The notes under the pieces are model-generated. The model worked only from the letters and a program-made list of their open reading frames with translations. It did no database searches and was not told the origin of the DNA. Shown one piece after another: positions 24,062 to 34,200 of a DNA stretch of 42,770 bases (position 1 is its first letter; the number at the start of each line of letters is the position of its first letter). A program made the translations under genes and the position numbers. The stretch comes from a bacterium. Its GTDB lineage: Bacteria > Vulcanimicrobiota > Xenobia > Xenobiales > JADMJV01. Location: contig JADMJV010000089.1 of the NCBI GenBank assembly GCA_018780265.1, positions 1 through 42,770 of the forward strand, given 5' to 3'.

Positions 24062-25346
24062 AACTGGCGGGCAATTCTACCATGGCGGCAACTTCTACTT
24101 TGAAGCCCGCCACCAGTTCGTCAGTGGAGAGTACTGTCAGGTCCGGAAAAATGTTCTGCATCCAGCGTTGCACGTGGCGGCGGGTTGGCGGATCGGTGAT
24201 CAAGACGGGAGGATGATCGTGCTCCTCTCGAGCCTTGCGCACGGCCCTCTCCAGTTGTTCGATCTGGTCGTGGCCCCAGGCCTTGCCCGAATGCACGCTG
24301 TGACGAATCGACTGCTCGGCCAGCGGGCCTAGAGCCAACACTCGCAAATTGCCTTCGCGGTCTACCACCGAGGCGCAGATCTGGCGCGCCAGGGCCACTC
24401 GACATCGCTCGGTCACTTCCTCAACATTGTCCAACAGATCGACATGATCGCCGCAAATTTCGAGAATGGTCACCAGGTCGCGAATGGCCACCCGCTGCTC
24501 CAGCAAACTCTGCAAAACCTTGCGGATGCGCCTCAACAGGCGGCGATCGTTAAGAAATTCTTCCACCACCACCGGATGGGAACTGCGCAGCCGGTGAATC
24601 AGGTCGTAGGACTCTTGAAGCCCCAACAGCTCGGGGCAGGCGCCCAAGATCAGGCCTTTGAGATGGGCCACCATCACAGCCAGAGGGCCTAGCACGGGGC
24701 ATCCCAGCCCCTCGGCCTTCTCCTTAAGATCACCCAACACCCATTTGGCGGGCAATCGATGGACCGGGTCCTGGGTGGTCCAGCCTTCCAGTTGACCCAA
24801 AATCTCGAGATTGCCCAGCACCATCATGCGGTCCAGGAACACCTCGCCTACGGCCACCGGCGCATCCTTAATGCGCAGCAGATATTGATGCTCCATCTGC
24901 AGATTGTCCGAGATGCGCAGGGGAGGAATGACCACTCCCACCTCGCGAGCGACTTCCTCGCGAATCTGCTCGACCTTGGCCACCAGCGGAGAGCCGTTTT
25001 GCGGGTCGACCAGAGCCAGCAAGGATTTGCCCAACTCTAACATCAGCGGTTCCCGGTAGACGTAAGGATCGGTGCCGGGCTCGCTGCGTCCGTCAAACTG
25101 AACCACCACCTCGCCCTCGACGGTCCAGCCATCGTTGACCAGACGCATCAGGGCCTGCTGCAACTCGGCCCGCACACTCAACTGCGACCCGACATAAAGA
25201 TACGAGACCTCGTCGCCCCGACTCAGCTTGATGTAGACTTGCTTGCCTTGTTCGTTGCGACGCCAGGGAGCAAACGGTTCAAAAACTTCGCCAACGCGCA
25301 GGACGTGAAGCTCTTGTAGTTCTTCCTCGGCCCGATTTCGAGCCAC
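24060..25346 (-). CDS. Soluble FlhA/SctV (FHIPEP) cytoplasmic-domain protein
   Basis: Residues 98-420 match the cytosolic domain of the type III export-gate protein FlhA/SctV in order: EPLMLELGKSLLALVD; IREEVAREVGVVIPPLRISDN; LPAKWV at 198-203; HLKGLILGACPELLGLQE; IRKVLQSLLEQRVAIRDLVTILE in part; and PVLITDPPTRRHVQRW then FPDLTVLSTDEL. The family's eight N-terminal membrane helices are absent, replaced by a 95-residue soluble domain of unknown fold. In flagella and injectisomes this domain forms a nonamer that docks chaperone-substrate complexes. GTG at 25346 overlaps the upstream lipoprotein stop by one base. No other type III genes are nearby, so it may be a paralogue serving a system elsewhere. 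Confidence 0.85.
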   Translation of the reverse strand: MARNRAEEELQELHVLRVGEVFEPFAPWRRNEQGKQVYIKLSRGDEVSYLYVGSQLSVRAELQQALMRLVNDGWTVEGEVVVQFDGRSEPGTDPYVYREPLMLELGKSLLALVDPQNGSPLVAKVEQIREEVAREVGVVIPPLRISDNLQMEHQYLLRIKDAPVAVGEVFLDRMMVLGNLEILGQLEGWTTQDPVHRLPAKWVLGDLKEKAEGLGCPVLGPLAVMVAHLKGLILGACPELLGLQESYDLIHRLRSSHPVVVEEFLNDRRLLRRIRKVLQSLLEQRVAIRDLVTILEICGDHVDLLDNVEEVTERCRVALARQICASVVDREGNLRVLALGPLAEQSIRHSVHSGKAWGHDQIEQLERAVRKAREEHDHPPVLITDPPTRRHVQRWMQNIFPDLTVLSTDELVAGFKVEVAAMVELPAS

Positions 25347-25852
25347 TATGGCGTCACCCTGGGGGTGGGCGTAGCAGGTGCAGCCGGCCAGGGGTCGCCC
25401 TCAGCCACCAGGTAGACGTGCTTACCTTCGTGTTGCAGCCATTTGCCGGACATCTTGGCCTCCACCGCTTTGACCGTGGCGTCATCTTCAATGGGTTTCA
25501 GGGTTCCCGACACCACCAACTGCTGGACGGGACGGCTGTCGAGTTGCTCGGCGGTGGCGCCGCCAATGAACACCATCATGAATGTTTCAGGCTTTTTCAC
25601 ATCCATCACCGGCACGAAAGCCCCCCCAGAGCTTTCCGTCTTGCCCTTGAGCAACGTGTCCAGATCCTTGCTCATTCCACCGAAAGGAGCTACCGTCAGG
25701 TCCTTTACGGCACTACCTTTGAGAGCCGCCATATCCTGGTTGGCCGGGGTCTCGATGGCCACGGCGACCGGAGTGGAAGTAGCCAGAGGAGTGGTCGGCT
25801 GCGAGCAGCCACACAATATCGTGAGAACGCAAATTACAAAGGTCATTTTCAT
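25346..25852 (-). CDS. Hypothetical lipoprotein coupled to the FHIPEP-like gene
   Basis: The 168-residue product has a lipoprotein signal (MKMTFVICVLTILCGC, lipobox LCGC, Cys16). The Thr/Pro/Ala-rich linker is followed by a small alpha/beta domain (QQLVVSGTLKPIEDDATVKA, GKWLQHEGKHVYLVAEGDP) and a proline-rich end. It is not SctJ: length and motifs differ. Its stop overlaps the next start by one base, which argues for coordinated production and perhaps a shared complex at the membrane. Confidence 0.7.
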   Translation of the reverse strand: MKMTFVICVLTILCGCSQPTTPLATSTPVAVAIETPANQDMAALKGSAVKDLTVAPFGGMSKDLDTLLKGKTESSGGAFVPVMDVKKPETFMMVFIGGATAEQLDSRPVQQLVVSGTLKPIEDDATVKAVEAKMSGKWLQHEGKHVYLVAEGDPWPAAPATPTPRVTP

Positions 25853-25935
25853 AGCTGGCAGGGTTTCCGTCGCGCTCTAGAGACTCCTGCCAGGGCCTTC
25901 GAGGAACCCGCTGACCGCTGCTCGAAGCGCCAGGA

Positions 25936-27462
25936 ATGGCTGACTTTCTCACCGTCCAGGATGCGGCGGATCAACTAGGCGTAAGCGAAGCTCTGCTGCG
26001 CCAATGGATCAAGCGCGGTCTGGCCAGGGCCACTCGCCGTGGCGGAGATTACATCATGCGCCAGACCGAGGTGGTTCGTCTGCAGGGCGAGAGCGCCAAT
26101 CTGCCTCAACTGAGCAACCCGGCGGACTCCCAAGAGCGGGAAGCCCCCCCCGTGGCCAAACCCCCGGAAACGGCCGCTCCCGAGCCGGCACCGGTGGCCA
26201 AGCTGGAGTTGAACCTGGCCACGCCAGAAACTCAACCCGAGGAAGCCGCCCCCCGACCTGCCCGGCCCAAAGTGCTGCCACCGCGCAGTGGCAAGGACCC
26301 CGCCACTTTCTCTGCAGAGAAAGACCGACGCCGCCGCATGGGTCGGCGTGCCAGCGACTTCACCTTGGAAATTCTCCATCATGAGATCAAAAGTGCCCTC
26401 TCGGCCGCTCTCGATCCACTGCTGCCGCGCCTTGAAGAAATTCAAACCAGGCTCAATTTGCCCATAGAGACGGCCCCTCCCGCCGACCACAGCCAGCAAT
26501 TGGCCATGGAGCAACGCATTGTAGAACTGGAGGGCCAACAGCAACACCTGGAAGAGGCCCGTGAGAGCTTTCGCCAGCGCCTGCAGGATTCCGAGCAAGA
26601 ACGCCTGCGCCTGCAACAACTGCTGACTCACGCTCAAGCCCAGGCTCAGGCCAGGCCGGCGGTCGACCCCGCCCTGGTGCAGCGTCTGGAAGAATCAGAA
26701 CGTGAACGCAAGCGCCTGGAGGAGTGGGCTCAGCAGGTGCAACAGCAGCAGGCCCAGCACGACGACGGAACCCAACAGTTGCTGCAACGACTTTCGCAAG
26801 AGATGCAGAACGAGCGCCAGCAGCGCCTGGATAGTCAGGAGCAACTGGAACGCCTGCGAGCCGAAATCGCCGAGTTGCAGTCGGCCAGCCTGACGATGGA
26901 GGCCGAACGAGCCCGCTTCTCGTTAGAGAGCCGCAGCCTGCAGGGAGAGATCGACCGACTCACCAGTATGCAAGAACAGTGGGATAGCCAGAAGCGCGAG
27001 CTGGAGCAAAGCAAGCAGCGCCTTTCTTTGATGGAAAAGACCGGCACTGATGCCCAGAAAAGCCTGGAGGAGAAAGACCAGGAAGTGCGCCGTCTGCGCG
27101 AACAGGTCAACAGCCTGACCTATCGGCTGCAGATGGCCGGCAGCGGCAGCGCCGGCCCCAGTCCCGAAGAATCGCGCCGCTTGATGGAAAAACTGGCCGA
27201 TGCCCAGGCCGAAATGAACGAAAAAAACCAGTTAATCACCGAAAACTATGCCGTGATCAGCGATCTTCGCTCCAAACTGGACGTGGTTCAGCGCAGCAAC
27301 TACGAATTGCAGCAGCGCTTCGACAAGCTCTATGACGAATGGGGACAAATGGCTGCCCAACTGGCTTCCAAGCAGATGAGCGATCACCAGCAGCAACAGG
27401 CGCCGCCCCCCAGTCCCGACCGCAACAAAGGCTGGGGACTCTTTGGTCGGCGGGAAAGTTGA
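25936..27462 (+). CDS. MerR/excisionase-type HTH protein with long coiled coil
   Basis: Residues 1-50 are a helix-turn-helix of the MerR/excisionase type (FLTVQDAADQLGVSEALLRQ then RGGDYIMRQTEV). A Pro/Ala-rich linker (60-135) leads to about 320 residues of Gln/Glu/Arg-rich heptads (e.g. EQLERLRAEIAELQSASLTM), a long dimeric coiled coil. The C-terminus ends GWGLFGRRES. It looks like a structural or organising DNA-binding protein rather than a ligand-sensing regulator. It is the first gene of a seven-gene operon and diverges from the lipoprotein gene 83 bp away. Confidence 0.78.
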   Translation: MADFLTVQDAADQLGVSEALLRQWIKRGLARATRRGGDYIMRQTEVVRLQGESANLPQLSNPADSQEREAPPVAKPPETAAPEPAPVAKLELNLATPETQPEEAAPRPARPKVLPPRSGKDPATFSAEKDRRRRMGRRASDFTLEILHHEIKSALSAALDPLLPRLEEIQTRLNLPIETAPPADHSQQLAMEQRIVELEGQQQHLEEARESFRQRLQDSEQERLRLQQLLTHAQAQAQARPAVDPALVQRLEESERERKRLEEWAQQVQQQQAQHDDGTQQLLQRLSQEMQNERQQRLDSQEQLERLRAEIAELQSASLTMEAERARFSLESRSLQGEIDRLTSMQEQWDSQKRELEQSKQRLSLMEKTGTDAQKSLEEKDQEVRRLREQVNSLTYRLQMAGSGSAGPSPEESRRLMEKLADAQAEMNEKNQLITENYAVISDLRSKLDVVQRSNYELQQRFDKLYDEWGQMAAQLASKQMSDHQQQQAPPPSPDRNKGWGLFGRRES

Positions 27463-27815
27463 TGCGACCCGCGCTGGCTCTGGGCTTTTTCCTGGCCGCC
27501 CTGAGCGTCGCCTTGGGGGCCTTTGGGGCCCATGCTCTTAAAGAGACTCTTAGCCCCGACCGTCTGGCCGTGTGGGAAACAGCGGTGCGCTATCAAATGT
27601 ACGCAGCTTTGGGCATCCAACTGGCGGCCCTGCACAAGCCGGCCTCGGCCCTGCCGCTGTGGCTGCTGGCCGGGGGAAGCGTGGTCTTTTCAGGCAGTCT
27701 CTATCTGCTCTGCCTGACCGATCAGCGCTGGCTGGGCGCCATTACGCCCCTGGGTGGCCTGGCCATGATCGCCGGTTGGCTCAGCCTGGCCTGGGGGGCT
27801 CTGAGCCGTGAGTGA
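27462..27815 (+). CDS. DUF423 family small membrane protein
   Basis: The 117-residue protein has about four membrane helices and the family pattern ALGFFLAALSVALGAFGAHAL, then ETAVRYQMYAALG and GGSVVFSGSLYLL. Its ATG shares the TGATG with the stop of the previous gene. Function is unknown; the family is widespread (YwdK-like). Confidence 0.88.
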   Translation: MRPALALGFFLAALSVALGAFGAHALKETLSPDRLAVWETAVRYQMYAALGIQLAALHKPASALPLWLLAGGSVVFSGSLYLLCLTDQRWLGAITPLGGLAMIAGWLSLAWGALSRE

Positions 27816-28608
27816 ACCTATCCGCAAAGGTTTCCACGCCATCCGTGACTGGACTTACGACCACTATCACTATGCCTATGCGCTGGGCACGGGGCTGATT
27901 TGCCAAAGTCTCTTTGAGCCCAGTAAGAAGGCCGCCGCTCTCTCCTGGATGGCTTCCCTGGCCGCAGGGGCCCTGCTGGAACCCTGCGTCAACCCCCACC
28001 GACAGGTCTACGGCACAAGTTTGTGGCGCCTCTCGCCCGATCACCCCGAAGTGGCGCTTACTTTCGACGACGGACCCGGCGAGGACACCCCGGCCTTACT
28101 GGATCTGCTGGCCGAGCAACAAGTCAAAGCCAACTTTTTCTGCATCGGCCAACAGATCGAAAAACACCCTCAGTTGCTCCAGCGCATCGCCGCCGAGGGC
28201 CACATGATCGGAAACCACACTTACAGTCACCCTAACTTGATGCTGCGCAGCCCGGCCCAGACCCACCACGAGCTGCAAAAGGTGCAGGATTTGGTGCAAC
28301 AAATCTGTGGCCTGGCCCCCACCTTCTGGCGGGCCCCGTTTGGCTTTCGCGCCCCCTGGACGCATGGGGTGGCCAGGCGCCTCAACTTGAAGTCGGCCCT
28401 GTGGTCGATCAACCCGCGTGACTTTCAAGACCCCGGCAGTGAGGTCATCGTTTCGCGCACCACCGAGTTCCTCGAACCGGGCGTGATTGTTCTCCTCCAC
28501 GACGGCCTGCGCGCTCGACAGCAGACGCTGGAGGCCACCCGACGCCTGATCCCCATGCTACGCGAAAAAGACTACCGCTTCGTTCGACTCGACCAGGCCC
28601 ATGCCTAA
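27808..28608 (+). CDS. Polysaccharide deacetylase (NodB domain)
   Basis: The 266-residue protein starts at GTG 27808, overlapping the previous gene by 8 bp. The carbohydrate esterase family 4 motifs are TFDDGPGED (Asp87, Asp88), HTYSHPN (metal His137 and His141), RAPFGFRAPW and the C-terminal LLHDG. It removes N- or O-acetyl groups from peptidoglycan or another glycan. The N-terminus has hydrophobic stretches (GTGLICQSLFE, SWMASLAAGALL) that may anchor it to the membrane rather than a cleavable signal. Its place in front of mutL is conserved cotranscription, not obvious shared function. Confidence 0.9.
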   Translation: MSEPIRKGFHAIRDWTYDHYHYAYALGTGLICQSLFEPSKKAAALSWMASLAAGALLEPCVNPHRQVYGTSLWRLSPDHPEVALTFDDGPGEDTPALLDLLAEQQVKANFFCIGQQIEKHPQLLQRIAAEGHMIGNHTYSHPNLMLRSPAQTHHELQKVQDLVQQICGLAPTFWRAPFGFRAPWTHGVARRLNLKSALWSINPRDFQDPGSEVIVSRTTEFLEPGVIVLLHDGLRARQQTLEATRRLIPMLREKDYRFVRLDQAHA

Positions 28609-30364
28609 AGTCCAGCGACTCGATCCCCTGGTGGCGGAGCGCATCGCCGCTGGCGAAGTGGTGGAGCGACCCGCTTCGGCCATTAAAGAGCTGGTGGAAA
28701 ACAGTCTCGACGCCGGCGCTCGCCAGATCATCGTCGAACTGGTCGGCGGAGGCATGCACTTGCTGCGGGTCATCGACGATGGCTGCGGCATGAGCGCCGA
28801 AGACGTGAAGCTGGCCCTGGAACGCTTCGCCACCTCCAAAATTCGTCAATGGGAGGATCTCGACGCCCTTTCCACGCTGGGTTTTCGCGGCGAGGCCCTG
28901 CCCAGCATCGCGGCCGTGTCCAAACTGGAGATTCACACCTGCGAGGCCGAGGCCAACCACGGCACCAAGATTCGCGTGGAAGGCGGTGTGCTGGTGGACG
29001 AGTCCCCCTCACCGGCCCTGGTGGGTACCCGGGTCACGGTGGAAGAGCTCTTTTACAACACACCGGCCCGACTCAAGTTTCTCAAGAGCGCGGCCGCCGA
29101 AACCAGTCAGGTAGTCGACCTGCTCACGCGCATGGCACTTACCCAGCCCGAAGTTCACTTCCAGGTGCGATCCAACCAGCGCGAAGTTTTTCTGGTCACC
29201 TCCAAAATGACGCTGCCCCAGCGCATGGCCGCGCTGTGGAAGGTTCCCCTGGAAGATCTGGTCGAGGTAAACGGAGAGGTGCAGGGCGTGGAAGTGCGCG
29301 GCTGGGTGGCCAAGCCGCAGCATGCCCGGCCGACTCGCAATCACCAGTTATTTTGCCTCAACGGACGCATCATCAAAAGCGCCAGTCTTTCTCAGGCCGT
29401 GCTCGAGGGCTTTACGCCGTTGGTCAGCAAAGGACGCTATCCGGTGGCGCTGCTTCACCTGAGCATCGACCCCAGTCTGATCGACGTCAATGTCCACCCC
29501 ACCAAGGCCGAAGTGCGCTTTGCTGAGGCCCGAGCCCCTTTTCGGGCCATCTACCGCAGCATCGCCACCAGCCTGGAAGAACATTCGGCCGACTCGGTTC
29601 AACCCCAGCACTGGGATCTGATCGAGGAACCTCCCGTAGCGGCGGCCGACCCCCCGGCCTGGCGCGAGTCCTCTCCTGGCTACCAGGCGCCCCCGCCACG
29701 CCCTCAACTGCCCTATCGGGCGCCTTCGCCCGGTCTGGCCGCCACACTGGAGCTATTTAAACCCATCGAAATGGCTCCCCACGGACCCCGGATTCAGGTG
29801 CTGACCCAGCTTTATCGCACCTTTATCGTCGCTCAAGTGGACGGGGAGCTATGGGTGGTGGATCAGCACACGGCCCACGAACGCATCTGGTACGAGAAGC
29901 TGGCCCATCTGCAACCCCTGGATGGCCCCCGCCAGGGGTTGCTGGTCCCCGAAATCATCGAATTTTCGCCCCCTCAAGCGGCCCTGCTGGAAGGGTCGCT
30001 GGCCGAGATTCAGTCCTTTGGCTTTGAAATCGAACCCTTTGGGGGCACCAGCTTTCAGATGCGCAGTCTGCCCAGTGGCGTCAAGCCCGGACGAGCCGCC
30101 GGCATCATCCGCGATCTGGTCGATCAAATGAGTTCGGAGCAGATCAGCCTGCGCAATCATCCTCAAGAAGTGGTGCGCGAGAAACTGCGCGCCATGGTAT
30201 CGTGCAAAGCCGCCATCAAAGCCGGTGACCCCCTGTCGGTGGACGAAATGGAGAGTCTGATTCGCGAAATGCTTGAGGTAGAGCACTCCAACTACTGCCC
30301 ACACGGTCGACCCACCCGCATCAAACTTGACGACCGGGCCCTGGAGCGACTATTTCATCGCTGA
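28601..30364 (+). CDS. mutL: DNA mismatch repair protein MutL with endonuclease motif
   Basis: The 587-residue protein has the GHKL ATPase: IKELVENSLDAGA (Glu30), IDDGCGM at 58-64 and GFRGEAL at 94-100, then the transducer domain. The C-terminal dimerisation domain carries DQHTAHERIWYE near 421-432 (the DQHAxHExxxxE metal site), SCKAAIKAGD and CPHGRPT. These are the motifs of nicking MutL found in bacteria without MutH. It links mismatch recognition by MutS to strand incision. ATG 28601 overlaps the deacetylase gene by 8 bp. mutS is not in the window. Confidence 0.96.
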   Translation: MPKVQRLDPLVAERIAAGEVVERPASAIKELVENSLDAGARQIIVELVGGGMHLLRVIDDGCGMSAEDVKLALERFATSKIRQWEDLDALSTLGFRGEALPSIAAVSKLEIHTCEAEANHGTKIRVEGGVLVDESPSPALVGTRVTVEELFYNTPARLKFLKSAAAETSQVVDLLTRMALTQPEVHFQVRSNQREVFLVTSKMTLPQRMAALWKVPLEDLVEVNGEVQGVEVRGWVAKPQHARPTRNHQLFCLNGRIIKSASLSQAVLEGFTPLVSKGRYPVALLHLSIDPSLIDVNVHPTKAEVRFAEARAPFRAIYRSIATSLEEHSADSVQPQHWDLIEEPPVAAADPPAWRESSPGYQAPPPRPQLPYRAPSPGLAATLELFKPIEMAPHGPRIQVLTQLYRTFIVAQVDGELWVVDQHTAHERIWYEKLAHLQPLDGPRQGLLVPEIIEFSPPQAALLEGSLAEIQSFGFEIEPFGGTSFQMRSLPSGVKPGRAAGIIRDLVDQMSSEQISLRNHPQEVVREKLRAMVSCKAAIKAGDPLSVDEMESLIREMLEVEHSNYCPHGRPTRIKLDDRALERLFHR

Positions 30365-30366
30365 TC

Positions 30367-31254
30367 GTGGTGGCCGGTCCCACCGCCAGCGGCAAAAGCC
30401 GCCTGGCCCTGCAACTGGCCCAACGAACCAACGGCGAACTGCTGTGCTTCGACTCCACCACCGTCTATCGCGGACTCGACATCGGCACCGCCAAACCCAC
30501 CCCCGAGGAGCGCCAGCTCGTTCCCCACCACCTGCTCGACCTGGTGGATGCCGGTCAAGAATTTAGCCTGGCCCATTTTCTAAGCGCCGCCGAGGAGGCC
30601 ATGGCCAAGGTGCGGGCGCGCGGCCGCCAGCCTGTTTTGGTGGGCGGAACCTACCTGTATTTGCGAGCTTTTCTGGAAGGATTTCAACTCTCCGAGGTGC
30701 CTCCCGACGAAGAATTCCGCCAACTGGCCCAGCACCAACCCCTGCCCGATCTGGTCGAGCAACTGTTGGCGCAAGACCCGGCCAGCGCCCAGGTCGTCGA
30801 CCTGGCCAATCCACGCCGGGTCGTCCGCGCCCTGGAAGTGTGTCGCAGCGGCCGCCTCTTTTCGCAGACCTATCAACGCCAACCACGCCCGGACTCGGTC
30901 CGAAAAATCGGCCTGCGCGCCAATCCTGACTGGCTGAAACAGCGCATTCAGCAACGAACGGTGGCCATGCTGGCCGGCGGCTGGCGGGCCGAGGTGGACC
31001 GGCTATGCCAGCAGGGCCTGCGAGAATGGCTGCTGTCCATGCGTTTCATCGGCTATCCCCAAATCCTGGAGGGACAGTCGATGGGCGACCCGGAGCTGGC
31101 CAACACGGTGGCCGAAGCCACCTGGAGACTGGTCAAGAAGCAGCGCACCTGGGGCCGCTCGGAACGGGAAGTAAAGTGGTTTGCAGCCGACCAGGCCAAC
31201 CTGCTGGAAGAGGTTTGCCAAAGCCTCGACTCGCCGGGGGAAGAGTTGATCTAG
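30367..31254 (+). CDS. miaA: tRNA dimethylallyltransferase
   Basis: MiaA transfers a dimethylallyl group from DMAPP to N6 of A37 in tRNAs reading UNN codons. Visible motifs are P-loop GPTASGKS at 4-11, DSTTVYRGLDIGTAKPT, VGGTYLYLRAFLEG, the IGYPQIL segment and KKQRTWGRS near the end. Two usual glycines/glutamines are changed (GGTGLY is GGTYLY; DSxQxY is DSTTVY), but the core is present. GTG 30367 starts two bases after the mutL stop; CTG 30361 is an alternative. The mutL-miaA order is common in bacteria. Confidence 0.92.
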   Translation: MVAGPTASGKSRLALQLAQRTNGELLCFDSTTVYRGLDIGTAKPTPEERQLVPHHLLDLVDAGQEFSLAHFLSAAEEAMAKVRARGRQPVLVGGTYLYLRAFLEGFQLSEVPPDEEFRQLAQHQPLPDLVEQLLAQDPASAQVVDLANPRRVVRALEVCRSGRLFSQTYQRQPRPDSVRKIGLRANPDWLKQRIQQRTVAMLAGGWRAEVDRLCQQGLREWLLSMRFIGYPQILEGQSMGDPELANTVAEATWRLVKKQRTWGRSEREVKWFAADQANLLEEVCQSLDSPGEELI

Positions 31255-31271
31255 AAATCGAATCGTGGCTG

Positions 31272-34200
31272 GTGCCTACCCATCTGCCCCCCGACATTCA
31301 GACCCGCCTGGCCGGATTCTGGTCTTACGCCCAACCGGGAATGTCGGTGGAAAACCTGTTTCACCTGATGGGTGGGGCCGTCCCCCTGGAAACCGTGCGG
31401 GGCTGGACCGGGCTGGTGGCCATGATCCCCCACGACATGTTGCGCCCCGCTCAACCGCCGGCAACCCACTGGCACACTCTGTTGGCCCGCTTTTGTCAGG
31501 ACACAGAGAAGAGCGGTGAATACGGCCTGCGCTGGCGCGTGGAGCACTGCCTGCGAGCGGGCCTGGCCGTCGAAGCGGGGGCCGCTCTCACCGACTTCGA
31601 CTATCTCTATGCTCGAATGAGTCTGGGCGCCGACCAGGCGGCCATCCTCTGGCGCGAGACACAGGCAGCGGAGGCTTTTCAGTCGGACACGCTGCTGGGA
31701 AAAGAACTGATGGGCTGGGAGTCCTTCTGGCGTGGTCGCCAGTTTCTCTTCGACGACTTCCGACCGCACTTGACTTTCCTCAGCCTGGCCGACGGCTATG
31801 CCGAAGGTTCAACCATTTCGCAAGCCGCCGAGCAGTGGCTGGAGCGAGAGGGACCCCAACACCCCTGGCTGCGCCAACGTTTTCGCCCCTCCCTGCCCTA
31901 CCACGCGCCCTTCATGCTCACCATTCCAGCCAGCGACGTCCTGCCGGGAGATTGGGTGGAAAGCCTGCACGTGACCGACCAGGGCCAGGCTATCACCGCC
32001 ATGCACCACGGAGCTATCAGGATCTGGGATCTGCACAGTGGCCACAGCCTGGGTCTGCTGCAGGATCCCGGGTGGGTTGGCTACTCTCTGGCACTTTCGG
32101 GAGAGCGACTGGCCGTAGCCGGGCGCGGCGAAGTGTGCCTGTGGGATCTCACTCAACGCACCCTGCTCAAGCGTATCCCCCTCTCTTCTGCCGCCAGTCC
32201 GTGCATCGCCCTGGCCGGCAACCGTCTCTTTATGCGCGGCAGTTTTCAGGCCAGCACCAGCATCGAGGTGCTGGACATTGAGCCCGAACAGCCCCGCCAA
32301 CTGGCCTGGCTGCAGGGAACCAGCCACGGACAGCTGGCTCAATTAGCGGCTCGGCCCGATGGGCGACGCTTGACCGCCCTCTGGCATGACGGCCTGGTGA
32401 CCGGTTGGGACCTGGATCAAGACGGAAAAATGGCCACTTTTCACCCCAACCACAAATGCCCATGGGGACAACTATGGGCCGACGGTCGCGTGCAGGTGAC
32501 GCGAGGGGGCACACGCCGCCTGGAACTGAGCGGTGGTCGGGGAGTGCTCAGCCCCAACCTGGATGAAGTCGCCGAGTGGTCCGAATGCGGGGCCTGGGCC
32601 GTGCTCGAGGTTGGGGGGCGTTGGCATTGCTGGAACCTGGACGAGGCCACCTGCCTGTCCAGTTGGGGCCCCCCATGTCCGGAAGGCAAACTGATTCTGA
32701 GCCCCAAGGGCGAATTGTTGGTCCAGGCCGGCTTTCCAGGAGCACCGCCGCTGGCCCAACTGGGCCCCCCGGCTCAGGTGCGCGTGGACGCCAACCAGGG
32801 GCGAGCCTTGACCTGGAGCAAATCCACGCTGTGCTGCTACGACCTGGAAAGCGGCTACCAGCAGGCACGTCTGCTGGGTCACCAGGCCGCCGTTCGCCAG
32901 GCGGCCATCAGCAGTGACGGGCGTCGGGCCGTGTCCGTCAGCGCCGACCGAACCATGAAAATCTGGGAACTCCCCAGCGGCAAGTGCCTGCGCACCATCC
33001 CTAACCAATCCATCTCGGTGGGGGTCAACTGTGATGGAACTCGAGCCATTTCGGGAAGCCAGGACGGAAAACTGCGTCTGTGGGATTTGAGCGAAGGCAC
33101 CTGCCTGGCCCTCTTAGAAGGCCACGATGCTCCGGTGGATTGGGCCGTTTGGACCGATCAAAACTGGCTGATCTCGGGCGATCACCAGTGTTTTCGAATT
33201 TGGGACGAATCCCACAGTTTTCGGGCCGTGCTGGAACGGCCTGCCCAGGCCCTCTTCCGGCACCTCAGTCCGTGCGGCCGCTTTGCTTATTGCGAGCGGT
33301 TTGGGGCCGGACAACATGGCCGACCCACCGTGCGCGACCTGGACCGGGGGCATAGCCTCTCCTATCTCGACCGACCCCAGTCCAAACCTTCGGCAGCCGT
33401 GTTTACCCCGGACGGAGGCCGGCTGGCAGTGGCCACTCAAGAGGGATATTGCCACCAATCGGTGGCAGTGCGCCTCTGGGACGTGGTCTCTCCAGCCCCG
33501 GTTGGGCGCTTTCGTCTGCCCCGAAATTACAACGCACTGGCCTGTGACAACCAGCGCCTGCTGGGGGCCTGCCGAGAAAATGGTCCGATGCGGGTGAGGG
33601 TTTGGGAATTGGATTCGCCAGCTCCTCCCGGACACGATGCCACCCTATTGTCCCTGCACATGGAGGGCCGAAGATTGGTCACCGGTAGCATCGACAAGAC
33701 TGCTCGGGTGTGGGATCTCGACAACGGCAACTGCCTGCACACACTGGGAGATAGCCAACGCTGGGTGGAGCAGGTGCGCATCTGCGGGCAGTATGTGCAA
33801 ACCGTCAGCGATGAGGGGGCTTTTCTCTGGGACCTCAACCGCAATCTGCGCCAACCCGAGAATCTCTTTCCCGACAAGCTCAGTGGCCGGGGCAAGGCGC
33901 TGTCACGCGTGGATGATTGCCATTTGAAGGTCTGGGACCCCAGGGTCGGCGGCGACGGAGTATTGCTGGGTCCTCAGGAACCCAGGCTGACCGCTTGTGC
34001 CTTCTCCCCCGATGACCTGCGTGCCGTGACCGCTGGCAGCCAGGGAAATCTCAAAGTTTGGGATACCGCCACGGGGAAAATGCTGGCCACTTGGGACACT
34101 CCTGCCGGCAACATCCGCGAGGTCCGCTGGTTGCAGGAAAATCTATTGCTGCTCCATGCCGGCGGGAGGCAGTGGACCTGGGACCTGGAGCGCGGCACTG

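Noticed and set aside
24060..25346. Complete flagellar or injectisome operon
   Set aside because: No other type III export, ring, ATPase or flagellar gene is visible anywhere in the window.
25346..25852. SctJ/YscJ identity for the lipoprotein beside the FHIPEP-like gene
   Set aside because: The length is too short and no ring-building motif or C-terminal membrane helix is present.
31005..31271. Longer N-terminus for the WD40-DUF1152 protein, starting inside miaA
   Set aside because: It overlaps the conserved end of miaA by 250 bp and its translation is an Arg/Gly-rich shadow with no WD40-related pattern.
31272..31990. NACHT or NB-ARC ATPase at the N-terminus of the WD40 protein
   Set aside because: No P-loop or Walker B motif is present; only the linker-like helices are seen.
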